64,000 nt of DNA from Brachionus manjavacas (GCA_019054805.1 JAHQIY010000004.1:8130501-8194500); one strand, 5' to 3'. Counted from the first letter of the stretch, positions 22,829 through 36,100 are shown. Notes: generated by a model not told the origin, from the letters alone. A program made the numbers and translations.

Positions 22829-23769
22829 AAAAACTTATTTCTCACGACTTTATTCTCATGCTTGATTGATGAGACTTTGTAATTAAGTCTAATGGTCAAA
22901 TCTTAAAGTCTCTTAAGAAATAAGAATTAGTATGTTAGGGTTTTTTTATTTTTATTTCTTAAAATAGGAGATATATAAATTTTTTTCATTTATCGACACA
23001 TAAAATTAACAAATAGAATAATAAAAAATAAATAATAAAGAATCTGTAAAAAAACTACAAAAATTCTCTAAAACTTTTTGACTGGTAGAACAGATTAAAA
23101 TTTTTAAAGAGAATATAGAAAAAAAATTAAGATTTTTTTATTCAAATTAATGATTTTTTTATCTCTAAAATATTTCCACTTTTTCTTCAAAATTATTCAA
23201 TTTTTAAAGATTTTTTAAAGAAATTTGAAAGAATTGTGCAAGGAGCTACCATAGGTGACCTCCTAGTAGGTCACCTTCGTAAGCTAGTCTTGCTGTAGCT
23301 TTTATATATTATTATTATTATTATTAATTTACAAAATATCTCTTTAAACGTTTTGACTGGTAGAACAGATTAAAAATTTTAAAAAGAATATAGAGAAAAA
23401 ACAAAGATTTTTTTTGTTTAATTAATGATTTTTTTTAATCTCTAAAATATCTCTATTTTTTCTTCAAAATAGGCCAAATTTTAGAGATTTTATAAAGAAT
23501 CTTTAAAGATACTACAAAAAATCTCTATAAAATGTTTTACTGGGATTCTTCCTAAAAAAATTTTAAAACTTTGCTAAAAATTTTTTTCAAAAAATTTAAT
23601 TTTATTGTTTAAATCAATTTATGAAAAAAAAATTGAGAAAAAAGATAAATACTTCAACAACAACGATTTACAAAATTTCAAATTATAAAAACGACTACCA
23701 ATTTTTACCTATTTGATAAATCGTTTTAGGCCATTTAAGAGATTATTTTAAAATAATAATACAAAAAAA
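22829..23769. other. AT-rich interval with a retroposon tail
   Basis: Apart from the tail at 23222-23325, two segments (about 23040-23190 and 23330-23545) resemble each other: TTTTGACTGGTAGAACAGATTAAAA-type sequence occurs near 23080 and 23350, so an approximate direct repeat flanks the tail. No gene is seen. Confidence 0.45.
23222..23325 (+). repeat. Retroposon 3'-end relic with (ATT)n tail
   Basis: The sequence runs GCTAGTCTTGCTGTAGCTTT into an (ATT)n run. The same TGCCGTAGCTT or CTGTAGCTT plus (ATT)n ending occurs at 49590-49646 and, inverted, at 61062-61140, where it terminates a LINE. GGAGCTACCATAGGTGACC upstream also matches the 61-kb copy (GATAGCTACCATAGCG). Confidence 0.6.
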
Positions 23770-25080
23770 TTAAAAGAATCGACATTTAATCAAAGCATAT
23801 ATTTTTTGAAAAAAAAGGCTAATTTTCCTATTATGCCTTTTTCGAAATAAAGGAACATTAAAGTTAAATATTAAAAAATTGACAGAATAATTTAGAACTG
23901 AAAATATTTCGAAAATGTTAAGTAAAGCTTTGAGAAAAAACTTCTTGTTTTCATTATCATGGGGCTTTGTGTATACAAGATAAAGTAAAAAATTTTGCAC
24001 TCGAATTGATTCCTCTCTGAGGTGAAAATGCAAAACTGACCAAATGATCGCGTAGGGCAAATGCAAAAAAACAAACCATTTAGACAAAATGACAGTCAGA
24101 TAAGCTGCTCTAACAGATCGCATTTTGTTTATCCTATTACCAAAATAAGCAAAATCTTTACGAGATTTCTTCGAACCAAATCGAACTTGGTTCAGAGACA
24201 CACTTCTGGAGCTACGGCCTGACACACTCATTGAAAATGATTCTGTCTTCTTGAGGGCGTTTTTTAGGCTAAAGCGTATTTTTCTATACAAAACTACGCT
24301 GATTCCAATAATTATAAAAATAGGGACCAAAATAGTAAAAATTATATATTTGAAGTCAAACAAAAATTGGTAGCGCAAAAAATTTCGATTAATAGAACAA
24401 AAAATTTGATTTGTTTTGTAATGAGAGACCAAGTCGTTTAGGATTAAATTATTAAAATTAAGCAGAATAGAAATAGCAAATATTAGCCAAATTAAAATTT
24501 TATTAAATCTTAAATTTGACCATCTTGACTTGATCATTGGAAAATATAGTGAAACAGTGCGTTGGATAGAAAGAAAAACCAGAGAGTAAACAGATGTGGT
24601 TCGGAAAACATTTCTCAAAAATGGAACAAATTTGCAAAATGCTCTCGACTGATTTACCAAATTGAGCGAAAAATACCGCGACTTGATCAAATTGGTCCAA
24701 GACAGAAAAGTGAAATCGATATAGTGGAATATTAAAACAAATAAGTCACTAATTGAGAGGAATATAAGATACATGCGGAGTATTTTGATAGATTGTTTGC
24801 TGAATGAATGACTGAAAAATATGAGCAGAGACATGGTGTTACCATATAATCCGAATAATGTTATTATTGTTATAAGCAAAGCGTTTAGCCATTTTGATAG
24901 AATGTAAAATTTTTCCACCCATTTGTCCAGGTTGGTGTTGTCCAAGATGTCATCAGTTAAAGTTATGTTGTCCAATTTAGAGAGAATTAGGTCTGAATCT
25001 GTAGAAACATTCAGTTGAAGAAAACTAAGGTCGATTTTCAAACTAGATAAAGCTAAGAAACGTTCGAACAGTTCATTCAT
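23770..25080 (-). CDS. Orphan class A (rhodopsin-family) GPCR, single exon
   Basis: The 436-aa protein has an extracellular N-terminus of about 60 residues with N-glycosylation sequons (NVS, NIT) and seven hydrophobic segments (about 63-88, 101-125, 150-175, 193-214, 241-264, 325-350, 384-405). Class A marks are the TM1 GN pair (residues 80-81), LSISDL in TM2, the paired extracellular cysteines (about 149 and 228) and a Pro in TM6 (HLPYAI). The DRY motif is replaced by SIQRTV and the TM7 NPxxY by NYSVNFLIF, so canonical activation switches are altered. Loop 3 is long and Ser/Arg-rich (SGRSSRSVSLNQVRF), a possible kinase target. Some invertebrate neuropeptide receptors have such degenerate motifs, but I cannot name the ligand. 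Start: the first ATG of the frame, with no signal peptide. The gene is intronless and flanked by AT-rich DNA. Confidence 0.85.
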   Translation of the reverse strand: MNELFERFLALSSLKIDLSFLQLNVSTDSDLILSKLDNITLTDDILDNTNLDKWVEKFYILSKWLNALLITIITLFGLYGNTMSLLIFFSHSFSKQSIKILRMYLIFLSISDLFVLIFHYIDFTFLSWTNLIKSRYFSLNLVNQSRAFCKFVPFLRNVFRTTSVYSLVFLSIQRTVSLYFPMIKSRWSNLRFNKILIWLIFAISILLNFNNLILNDLVSHYKTNQIFCSINRNFLRYQFLFDFKYIIFTILVPIFIIIGISVVLYRKIRFSLKNALKKTESFSMSVSGRSSRSVSLNQVRFGSKKSRKDFAYFGNRINKMRSVRAAYLTVILSKWFVFLHLPYAIIWSVLHFHLREESIRVQNFLLYLVYTKPHDNENKKFFLKALLNIFEIFSVLNYSVNFLIFNFNVPLFRKRHNRKISLFFQKIYALIKCRFF

Positions 25081-28000
25081 AACGAATTGATAGTTAAATA
25101 TTAATCTAAATAAATAGAAATTTATAGGAATATTTTGAATTTTAAAAAATGATATTTTTATTCTATTAAGAATTCTCCATAAAATATAAAAAGAATTGGC
25201 CTTCTGAAAGTAAGTGTTGCTTGTCGCTTTAGGTTTAAATTTAATTTTTGCAGCTTGATTTCTCCTTTTTCGTAATCAGATGGTAATTTAAAATTTTTGC
25301 TATACATTTTTATTACAAAATAGAAGAAAGATTACTTAAAGTTTAGTAACTGAATTAATAATCAAAATCATAAGTCTTCGTTAATCAATGTCAATTCGAC
25401 TAATGCTCATATGCTCATTGTTTTTTATTTACATTTTTATTTTTTTATTTAAATTAATATAGATTAATTCATTTTAGATAAAATTAAAAAGTTTAATTTA
25501 ATTAAACTTTGATTAAATCTAGAGACGAAAATTCACTATTTCCGATATTAATTTAAGAAGATTTTTGTGACATTTTAAATTTAAATTTAGTTTTAAAAGT
25601 TATTTTGATTATTGAAAATTTTATTTAACAACAAATTATGGAATGATTTTTAGAATAATTTTGATAGAATAGTAATAAAAATAAATATTTTTGAATCACA
25701 TTTGAAGTCCATATAAGATATTTTTTATTGATAAATCTGACATTTTGTTTTTGCCTTATTCATCACTATTTTTAAAATTTTTTGTTCTTTTAGCTTTTTA
25801 TTATTCTTTTCTTATTTATATTATTAATTTCTAAATGAGCGGTTTATGTCGATTATACATTTTGTCGAAATTTAAAGTAACATTTATTTTTTCATCTATT
25901 GACAATCAATATAGAATTGTCCTTTAAGTCCTCGGACTTTTTCCTTTTTTTTTCTTGATAAATAGAAATTTTTTTTTATATTTTCCCGTAATTTGAAGTT
26001 TAATTGTGTTTGGAAAATTTTAAATTAAAGTTAATTTATGTCAACAAAATTTTTTTTAATTGATTCGTTTTTCAAAAAACAGATTTATTTAAAACTCACT
26101 TGGGATTTAATGGTATAATATTTGCTGTTAAAACATGTTTACTTTTTTTTAATTTTTTTAAAACCGAAATATTAGTAATAATTTTATTTTAATCTGGAAC
26201 GCGATCTGCAAGTCATCGCTTGGGATTTAAATTAATTCAACATGAAGGCTAAGACGAATATTTGAACTTATTTTGTAAAAATTATAATGGTCTAAAAACT
26301 AAAATGAAGAAAATTTTATTGTTTATAGGCTTTTATCTTATTTTCAAAAAAATAATTTAAGATATCCATTGTCAAAAGTTTTTTAATTTTTAGTAAAATA
26401 TCCAAAAATCATTGTCAATCATTTAGTTGCTTCTTTTTCTATAAAGCTTTAGACAGACAATTTAATTGTTCAGCACTCTATCACATTGGTGGTATTGTCA
26501 AGAAATAAGCTTACTGTGTTTTTTTTTAATTTAAAGTTTTTAAAAGAGAGCGAAGTTCAATAACTTTATTAAGAGATAAAAAAAAGATGAATAAATTAAA
26601 ATTTTGTAACATTTTTACTTCAAAAACTACTTTTTTCTGAAAATTTTCGTTTGGTCTCGTTAAATCTATAAGTTTTTTAAAGACAATAAAAATTTAGCTA
26701 AGGGAAATGAAGCCATTAAATGTATCTTGATAATTTTTTTTAGAATAATAAAGCAGAAATAGTGTCTTCTTTTTCTTAGTTATTGTTAGATTTATCTAGA
26801 TTAAGATGACGATTAAGAGATCTCCAAAGATTGAAATCTTTTCTTGATTTATTTTGAAACTTTTATTTTATTCTAAAAATGAAGGAATTCGATCCTTTTT
26901 TGATCTAAATTTGTTTATTTTACTCCAAAAAGATCTGCTTGAAAGGGGATTCTCATTAATAAGGTTTTAAATATAAAAATTCTCCAAAATTCACATCAAA
27001 GGATTTATCATTCAATTAGCAATTTATTTAAAATCTAAATATTTTATAATGTCAAATATTAGACATAAACTTTTAGGAATTCTATACCTTATTGAATTAA
27101 TAAAGAAATAATTTAAAATTAACTCTCAGAATCTGCTGATTAAATCTTTCCAGCTTGATCAGACTTGAAAATATGAGTTTCATAAAAATTTCCATTATTT
27201 TAGAAAGTAAACTTAAAAAAATTCAAAAAAAATCTTGACAATAAAAACCAAAATTTAATTTAATTCTAAAAATACTGGACAAAAAAATGATGAATCACAT
27301 TTTTTCAAAAAAAATCCACATTGTTCACATGCACATTTGAAAACAATTAATAAAAGGTGATTTAGGTGATGTATGTTCTTCATGGACTCAATTTTTAGCA
27401 GTGTTCAATAACGTCCAGTATAAGGACCACTCGTATTTGATATTATTATAATTTTTATTTGCCGTATAGAGTAAAGTATGTTTGTAAATTAAATGCTGAT
27501 GAGACTTAAGTTGCCAAGATTTTTCAAATATTAGAAGGTATGGCTAATTTTTTTAATTCTATTGAAGATTTTATTTAAGGTATTTTTTCCTGACACCATC
27601 TTAGAATTATGTCAAAATTGGTACATCTGACCATACATTTAAAATAAAGTTGAGTATTAAGTATGAGCATTAACACTAAAGTATTTGATTTTTTCCAGAA
27701 TTTGGTTAATATTGCAATCATAAATAATACACAATGTTACATTCAGAGGAAAAATTTAGAATTTTAAAAAAAAAATTTTTTTTTTGTACTGAATTTCACT
27801 AAAAATTTTGGAGAGTATTAAAGTATTTACAAAAGATAAAATGCTCTCGTAATTTTTGCTTTAAAAATTTTTATCATCTTTGTAAAAAAATTGTTATCAT
27901 TTGATTAGTTTTTTTATTTATTCTTAATTATAAATGTACTTTTCAATAAGCTACTACATTTAAGACTTAAGCTTTATATCGTTCCAAATTATGAACTTAA

Positions 28001-28503
28001 AATATTTCATTTTTGGAAATAAGTGCTAAGTATGAATTATACAATTACTAGAAATACAATTACACTCCACTTTTTTTTAGGTGTAAAACTGCGCAATTAA
28101 TCCTTGTGCTCTGTTTACGGATGGCTTTTAAAAATTTTTATTATACACATAGAGCCTTAGTTCAAAAATAGAAAAAAAATTGAATCAAGTTAGTTAAAAA
28201 TTTAATTGAATATTTAGAAATATGAATTTTTTTCAATCTTTTTAACTCGAAAAACCAAATTTTTGTTAATTAGACCAAAAATTTTATTGCATAATTTGAT
28301 AAAACTTGGAAATTATTTTCAAACAAAATAAATTTAAATCGTTTGAATAATTAAAAAAAATGCAAAATTCCTTAAATTTCAGTAATTAAAAAAATGAAAT
28401 AAAAAACTCTCAAGCTCTCTTTGAATTTCAGGCATTTTAATCGGTTGACTAGAAAAAGGTCAAAATTATGGATGTGATATAAAATAGTATATAATTCACT
28501 TAC
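25081..28503. other. Long AT-rich interval, no supported gene
   Basis: I see no coding-like frame and no strong repeat. CTTGGGATTTAA occurs near 26100 and 26219 in similar context. Downstream exons of the minus-strand start at 28504-28524 would be expected here, but none could be supported. Confidence 0.45.
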
Positions 28504-28524
28504 CGCTTTAAATATTGAACTCAT
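28504..28524 (-). CDS. Candidate first coding exon (7 codons) of an unidentified minus-strand gene
   Basis: ATG AGT TCA ATA TTT AAA GCG is followed at once by GTAAGTG, the best 5' splice consensus in this part of the window. It would encode MSSIFKA and splice onward to lower coordinates. It lies about 450 bp from the divergent start of the gustatory-receptor-like gene, which could make a shared promoter region. Without a partner exon this remains a weak call. Confidence 0.25.
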
Positions 28525-28968
28525 TTTTATCCTCTTTAGGAAAACGTGAATTTTCTGAATAAATAGATTAAGTTTAAATATTTTTAAAGACTTAAGATAA
28601 TAGCTTAAAATCAATATAGATTTAAACATTTAAAAAGTCGGAATGTAATCATTTATCCTAAAAAAATAGATTGGGACTTTGAACATTTAGATTAGCAAAA
28701 TCAGATAAGATATATTTTTTCGATGTTTATTCTAGAACAAGGACTAATTCCTGGAAAAAAAATGTTATTTAACGTTTTAATAAGACGAAAAAGAATTGAA
28801 TGATATGAAAAATTTGAAATTTTCCTCTCGCTGATCACGTGTTATTCAAATTATAAAATAAATAAAGCACAATTAAAAATAAAAATTATTCATAAACTTT
28901 ATGTTCATTCTAAGGACATTAGAAAATATCTGAAATTTTTTTAAACAAGAGGAGAGTTTATTTTAAAA

Positions 28969-31501
28969 ATGGGACCTTCTAAAACGCCCCCGGAAACAAC
29001 TCAGTCAACTCTTGTTCACGAAATACACGATCATTTTGATTTTGAAAAAGCAAGCTCTTAATCAATAATAATTGGTTCAATATCAAGCTTTTATTTTAGC
29101 ATCTATTCCAAGACATTGAATACACCAGACCAAGCAATACAAACATGGTCAGCCCAGTACCACAACGATCTTCGTTTAGTGGTCAACTTCAAAATGGATC
29201 ACCACAATCACACATCGCATCCTTTTTTAATAACAATCTGGAAGAAAATGGCTATGTTTTTGACGGAGTTAAAATCGATGTATTTTTATTCTAATTAAAA
29301 AAGAATTTAAAAAATATTGATTTACTATTTTTAAAAGATCGAAGACATCGATAACACAAGCATTTCTAATATCACAACTCAATCTTTAAAAAGGTGCAAA
29401 AGCCAAGTATTAAAATACTACTACAGTCTTCTATGTTTTGTAAGTATACTTCAAAAGTGAGATTTTTACTTAGGATACTTTTTTCTAGATTGGATGGAGA
29501 CCTTTTTACAAAGAATATTATTATAAAACACCCTTTTTAATTCGAATCATAAACTTCTTCTATCCCCTAATGATTGTTTCGTTTTTATTCTATTCTTATG
29601 TTTTCGACGTGAGAACTTGCCAAGCTAAATTGGATTTAACAGCAGACATATTAAAACCTGCAACAACGCCTGTGCCTCCTTACCACCAGACCAACAACCT
29701 TAAATTCGACCAGCATTCGACTTTTTACATGCTCACTTTTTTCAATAATTATCTTAATAAGACTGATTTGGCCGCTAGGCCGAAACCCCAAGACCAATGC
29801 GGACACATTATTACCACATATGTTCTACCAAGTTTACTTCATTTTATTGCTTACATTATTGGATTTATTTACTTTCGAATAAATGAAAATGAACAATTGT
29901 ATGCATTGATGGAAAAAGTGTTTCTAGCAGTAAATGTAACACTTAAAACAGTATCTCAAGATCGGGTGATCAAAAGACTTAAGTAATTTTGTCTATATTA
30001 ATCTTTTGAAAGGTCCGGTGAAATCTAAAGCTTATTTTTTTCTTTTTTGAATGATTTTTAATATCATTTTTTTTTTAAATATTTATAAAAAATATAAAAT
30101 TTAATGTGACCTGAACCTAAAAATCCTTGATTAAATTTTTATCTGATCACTCTTAAATTAAGTTCTAATTCTAATTTTAAAAAAAAGCTGATGCAATTTT
30201 TTTTTTAATTTTGGTCGGGTTTGGCCTTGCAAGTGGCAAGTAAAATCATGTACAGCACCAGGTCACAAAAAATATTATTTAAATATAAAGTTCCTTTTAT
30301 TATCATTTTATTACAGTTCAGATAAGAGAATGAATATTTAATTTTGTTCCACGACTTTTAGACAATAAGCTTTTTTCTTCTGCCAAAAATGAGACTTCTT
30401 AAGCTCAATTAGAGTAAATTTGGAATTAACCAGATTTAAGCAAAGAAAATCATATATTTATTCATTATAAATTACAATTTTTTCTTTATTTTTTTATTAG
30501 GAAAGGCAATTTAATTATTTCGTTCACGAAAAAAAACTTAAAATTTTAAAAACTTTCTTAAAATTATTGAAAAAATGAAAAAAATCATACAAAAAAGTAA
30601 AAGTATATGCTTTTCTCTTTTCCAAACTTCACCGGCTCTTTAAGAAATAAAATTGATCATTTAGTTTAAATTAGAGCTTTTATAATGTTCGGACTTATTT
30701 GGATAGTGTCTGCGATGAGTATGAACATTTTATCCAGACTAGCATATGGCACAACTAGTCAAATGTTCGAGCCAAGATGGGCCGCCTATCTTGTCGAAGC
30801 GCTGGCCCTGCTTATTTTAAACTCGGTTTATTTAGCAGTAGTGATAAACCACGTCACACAATGTGAAATGATTATCTTCTATGTTAATGAAATAAGAACC
30901 CGCCTAGAGGAGAAATCAATAAATCTTAAGGACTCTATGCAAGTTGGTATTTTTTTTGAAACTTTATTTAAGAATAATATTTAGTTTTAACAGCAAATTT
31001 TGGACATTCGCATGGCAATCGGAAATTTGAATTCTACAGTGTCCAAGATGACCACATTGGTGACTGTGACTTTTTTGGAAAAATTTATGATCGGAGTCAT
31101 GATTTTGATTATTAACCAGAATAATGACATTTTGATCTGGGTGTACAGAATATCTTTCTGTCTAGTCTGGTTTTCGATTCTAGCTTTTACCCTGATTGAA
31201 GTAAGAACTTATTTTTAATTGTTCAAGTCTTAAAATAAATTTTTAGGTCGCTAGATTAAATAGTAATTGCAACAAATTTAAACAAATTGCCTTGTCTGCC
31301 AGGGTCTATGGTTATCATGCAAGCAGTCGAGATGAGTTGGACTCGTTTTTGTTGTTCATTGCCAATGCAAAGTTAAGAGCGAAACTGTTCGGAATCGAGC
31401 TAAGACCTGCTCTAATTCTTGGTTCAGTGATTATTTTAACATTTGCAATTATTATTTTATTTCAGACGTCAATTATTGATAAACAAAAATCTTACATTTA
31501 G
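28969..31501 (+). CDS. Gustatory-receptor-like seven-transmembrane protein, seven exons
   Basis: Splicing exons 28969-29049, 29100-29279, 29338-29439, 29489-29982, 30675-30942, 30994-31200 and 31247-31501 gives one 528-codon frame with phases 0,0,0,2,0,0. Introns are 46-59 nt except the fourth (692 nt). The first intron begins GC (GAAAAA then GCAAGC), a GC-AG intron. The protein has a long hydrophilic N-terminus (about 125 residues), then seven membrane segments: FFYPLMIVSFLFYSYVF, LPSLLHFIAYIIGFIYF, MFGLIWIVSAMSMNIL, AYLVEALALLILNSVYLAVV, TVTFLEKFMIGVMILII, ISFCLVWFSILAFTLIE and LGSVIILTFAIIILFQTSI. Cytoplasmic N-terminus, IGNLNSTV before TM5 and TF-x5-Q in TM7 recall the TY-x5-QF signature of insect gustatory receptors and animal gustatory-receptor-like proteins, which form ligand-gated channels. 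Ligand and channel activity are inference. No class A GPCR motif is present. The weakest splice call is the exon-5 donor, CAA then GTTGGT. Confidence 0.72.
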
Positions 31502-34500
31502 AAATTAAAACAATTTAGTTGATATAGTTTTTAAAATTTTCAAGTGAAAAAAATTTTTTAAAATATTTTTAATCTTCTAACAAAAAGAAAATCGTTTTAA
31601 GTTCTTCTTTTCTTTTTTTTGGAAAAAAATTACTTATTTTGAATTCTACTGAGATAGAAAATGGTCGTATTTCTTTAAGTTCAAAACAAATTAAAAATAA
31701 AATCAGGTAATGGGCACTGCTGAAGATTAGCAAACCAATTATACTAAAATTTTGAAAAAATGTTCTTTTATTAAAGAAAAGACTCTTAAAATAAATTTCA
31801 ATTAGATTCTCTCTGGATATAAAAGCATTGGCAGAATTTAAATAATTTTTAATTTTTTCATTTTTATGTTTTCTAATGTTTTAGTGCAACATTTCAGAAA
31901 ATCAAAAAAAAAAACTTTAGAAATTCAAATAGAAATTTTCTGAAATATTGAACCAAAAATGTCAGAAAATATAGAAACTAGAAAATGTAAAAGTGGAAAA
32001 ATATTTGCATTTTGCAAAAATCATCTAGAAATATCTTTTAAAAAAAAATTTTTTTTTAAAAAAGAATACCTGAAATAAACATTACTTTATTTTTATTTAT
32101 GATCATATGAATATTGAACCGCTTAGCTAATTAATTAAGATCCAATCAGTTTTATTTCTTTTTTATTTTTCCAACGTCATTACTGTCTTAATTAAACAAA
32201 AGGGTTATCCAAAAATCTTCTAGGGTTTTTCAAAAACAGTTGTTAATTAAGTTAACAAATATTTGTTTAAAAAATTGATTAAAAAAATTAAAAATTAAGT
32301 CATATTTAAAAAAAAACTAAACTGCTTCATCAATCATTATTTTTTGCAATTATTTTATGTGATTAACACTTTTTTCTATTAACCAAGCGTTACATTAAAA
32401 TAATTGCAAAAAACTGTTAAAACTCATTTTAGAGAAATAATAATCTGATATTTAGCTGCTTATTTTTAAAAATAAAATTTATTTAAAAATTTTTGTTTGT
32501 TTATTTAAATTTTCTTTTAAAAACACTGCCAAATCTTACGTATTTATTTATTTATCTAAAACAAAAATTTAAGAGATCCTTGTGCTGCGTTGAATGAATC
32601 TAGCCCTTTTTTTTCAGCTGAACGATAAAATTTTAATTGAATTAATTAAAAATTTAAGTAGAAAATTTGAAAGAAGCCGAATAAAAATTAAATAAAAAAT
32701 TTACTAAAAAAATAAAAAGTTTTTAATTGAAAGTTATTGAGCAAAATTGATTAAAGATTTCCTTTTAATTTTTATTTAATAATACCGAAAAAATACCAAA
32801 ATATGTTTTTTTTTCTCTTATGAAATTTATAAATTAGTCTAAATAATTTAATCTTTTTGTTTTACATTTTTTTCATTTAAAATTATACTAATCTAGTAAA
32901 TTTTATGACTCATCTTGTTTCTAAGATGCGTGATCATCTTTATTAAGCAAGAAGCACTGTCTGAGTTACCGATAATTTGGTATGGTTTGTTTTTTTATAA
33001 AAAAAAATTTAATTTGTAACATATTTGTGGCACAATGCAGAATCTATTTATCAATTTTCTTTAAAAAAATTTTTAGTAATTGAAATTAAATTCGGATAGA
33101 CGATTCTATGGAAATATTTTTAATAAAAGATAAAAAGTATTGAGGAATCTTCTAAAAAAGAATTTCTACTTTTTAAGATCATGATTTTTATAAGTTAAAA
33201 ATCGGTTTACAATTAGAAATTGAAAGAAATTTATTATGGATTTAATACTTGAAAATGCTAGATGAATGGATCTAAAATCCGAAATTTTTAAGGAAAGTCT
33301 AAAAATGACAATATCTTAATCTAACTCGTCGACTTATATTATGCGACTTATTTTTTATTCAGTAAATAATTACAAGAATCTAGGATTCTAAATAAAATGA
33401 AAATTGATTACCTCATGTAAAAAAATAAACGTGATAAATTGATGAATTCAGCATATTTTATTAAATTAACTTGCTTATTTGTTATAAGCTTTACGAGATA
33501 GAAAAGCCTTCAAAGAAAATTTTTTTGTTGATTACCTATATTATTTTCCAAACTTAATTTGAGCATTGTTTTTTGAATTTTTAAAATTTTATAATTATTT
33601 AAAAATTAAAAAATTAATAAAGTATAAATTGTTTCCAGGTAGAAAATAATCATTTTTTACGAGTTTTATTAACACAAAAAATTTTTGAAATTTCAGAATA
33701 ATTCTGTGGATGCCTTTTTGATTTCTTTTCCTTAAAAAAGATAGAAAAAAGTTTTAAAATTTAAAATAAATTTGTAATAAGAAAATCTTTTCTCTTCCTA
33801 ATCCAGTCTAATTTTGACAGTGTTAAAGAATCCTTAGTGAAAATGAGTTAAGTGAAAATAGGTGGCTGATTAACAAAAAATCAGTTATTTCTTTTTACGT
33901 CTAAATTATAAAATCATCAAATTATCATCGCCGAATCTAGCGTAAATTTTAAAGAAATAATAAATAATAAAAAGCAAATTGTCTATTAAAATAAAGAGTT
34001 GTAAATGCTGACAAGTAATGAATGAATTGATTTAGTGCTCAAGGGATCGTAAGATTCAAGGGATCAATTTAATAATACTATTAATAATTAAAGAAATTTC
34101 AAATCAGTTTCCTTGAAAATAAGATGACGATTTCATTTATTAAAATAAATATAAACACAAACTTCCTAATATTTTGCAAAATTCGTACATGGGATTATAA
34201 AACGTACTTAACTTAAATGTACTTAACTTCTTTGATTAAAAGATTTATTAAAAGATTTGCTTTATTAAAGCAAATTTTCAATAAAATAAAACTTAATTAT
34301 TTGTTTTTGGAAAAAAATTCAAAATTCTCTTAAAATTCAGGAAATTCACATTTATCCTCTTTAATGTCGATCTTGATGACAAAATATGGAATATCGCAAT
34401 TTATTACAATGATGTTTATTACAATGATGTTTATACCAAAAATAAAACTCTGATACTAATATAATATGTTGAATAGAAAATTTATCATTTCTTTGTCGTT

Positions 34501-36100
34501 TCTTTTTTTTTAAGCTCGAATAATGAATATTTAATTAAAAAAAATTTATTTTCAAATCACAATTGGAAATTTTCTGTGCCGAATTTAGCTTCATTTAAAA
34601 GTCTAGATAAAAGGGATGATACGTTTTTCTTCTTTTGAAACAATTATTTTTTATCGATGAATTTTTAAAAAATTTTTTTATAAATTTAGACCTTCTTTTT
34701 TATTTATAATATTAATTATTTTATTGAATATTAAAAGACAATATGTTAACATGGATAAAATCAAAAAAAGATTAAAATAGCATTATGATTAAAAATGTGT
34801 CACTAAGGCTAAAGTTAAAAAAGAAATATTTAAAATAAAATTTCTGGAAAAGTATTTTATTTAATTTTGTAAGTGAATTTAATTATTGGTATCACGCATT
34901 CACCATGATGATGTGTAATATCCTATAAATAACCAATTCATTTATTCCATTATAAGTATTAAAGATAATTTAATCCAAGCTAAAATATCAAAGTAAAAAA
35001 AACAGATTTTGCTTTTTGTTTTTTTTTCATTTATTGTAATTTGAATAGTACTAATATTTAAAAATCAAAATAAAACTAAATGGAACAAATTAAGAAATAT
35101 ATTAAAAAAAAAGGAATAAAATTTATTACTGAAGATTATTATTATAGAAAATCTGAATATTTTCAAATGTAGATTTAATTTTTTTGTTAATTTTTTTTTA
35201 ATCATCTAAAAATTTATGCTCATATTCTTAGCTTAAATTGCATGATCCTAAATTTAATTTTAAAAAATTCAATTCAAAGTACTTGAAAATTCAAAAAAAA
35301 CTTTAAAAATTGATTTAACAAACAACAAGAATTATACTACCACAAAATAATGAGAAAATATAAGTTTTTTTCGTATTATTTATTTTGTTTACATTTAGCT
35401 GTGAATGCTTGTTCATGTTTTTTCTAATCGTTTAATACTGAATGTTGATGACAATAATGACCTTTATTTTGAAAGACTTTTCCTATTTTTTAGTTAAGCT
35501 TTTAAATTTCTGATCTGACTTTCAAATCCATAGCTTAATAAAAAATTTTAACTTTTTCATTAAATTTTGTATTATTCTTAATTTTTTAAAATATCAAAAA
35601 GATAAAATTTCATCTTTTAAATATTAAGATCAATTTTCGAATAAGAAAATTTAGTTTTAGAATTATTTTAGCAATAGCCTAGAATATTAATAATTGATAT
35701 TACGCAGAGTTTTTTATGTAATCTTTTATTTAAAAAAAAATTAAATCAATCTTTTTAGAAATAGATATTGCTATTTTATTGAATTAAAATCTTTTTTTAT
35801 TTCCGAATTTATAATTTCTTTATTTTAGACGTTTCTAATTTCGGAAAAAAATTCATTTTCCTTCTTTTTTTAATATAAACCATGAACCTTATCAATAATG
35901 AGAGAAACATATTTAGAGTTATTCTAATTTAATTTATTTAATTTAATTTGTTCACTAAAAATTATGCAAGATTCGGCGATGTCGAAAAAAATTTAATAGT
36001 TCAAAAAACTAAAAAAAGTTTTGCGATATTTTTATTCTGAATTTTTTGTCTAAAATTTATGAAATAATAGATGAAGACAAAGTTTCCAGAATTTTTTCGA
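31502..36100. other. Long AT-rich interval, nothing recognised
   Basis: No coding-like frame of any length and no GC-richer island were found. It is the longest empty stretch in the window. Confidence 0.5.

Noticed and set aside
28372-28629. 85-codon minus-strand frame
   Set aside because: Only the seven codons ending at a GTAAGTG donor look meaningful; the rest is A/T-rich background.
29116-29298. 60-codon frame starting MNTPDQAIQTWSAQ
   Set aside because: A different frame of the same exon (29100-29279) joins in phase with both neighbours and has better composition.
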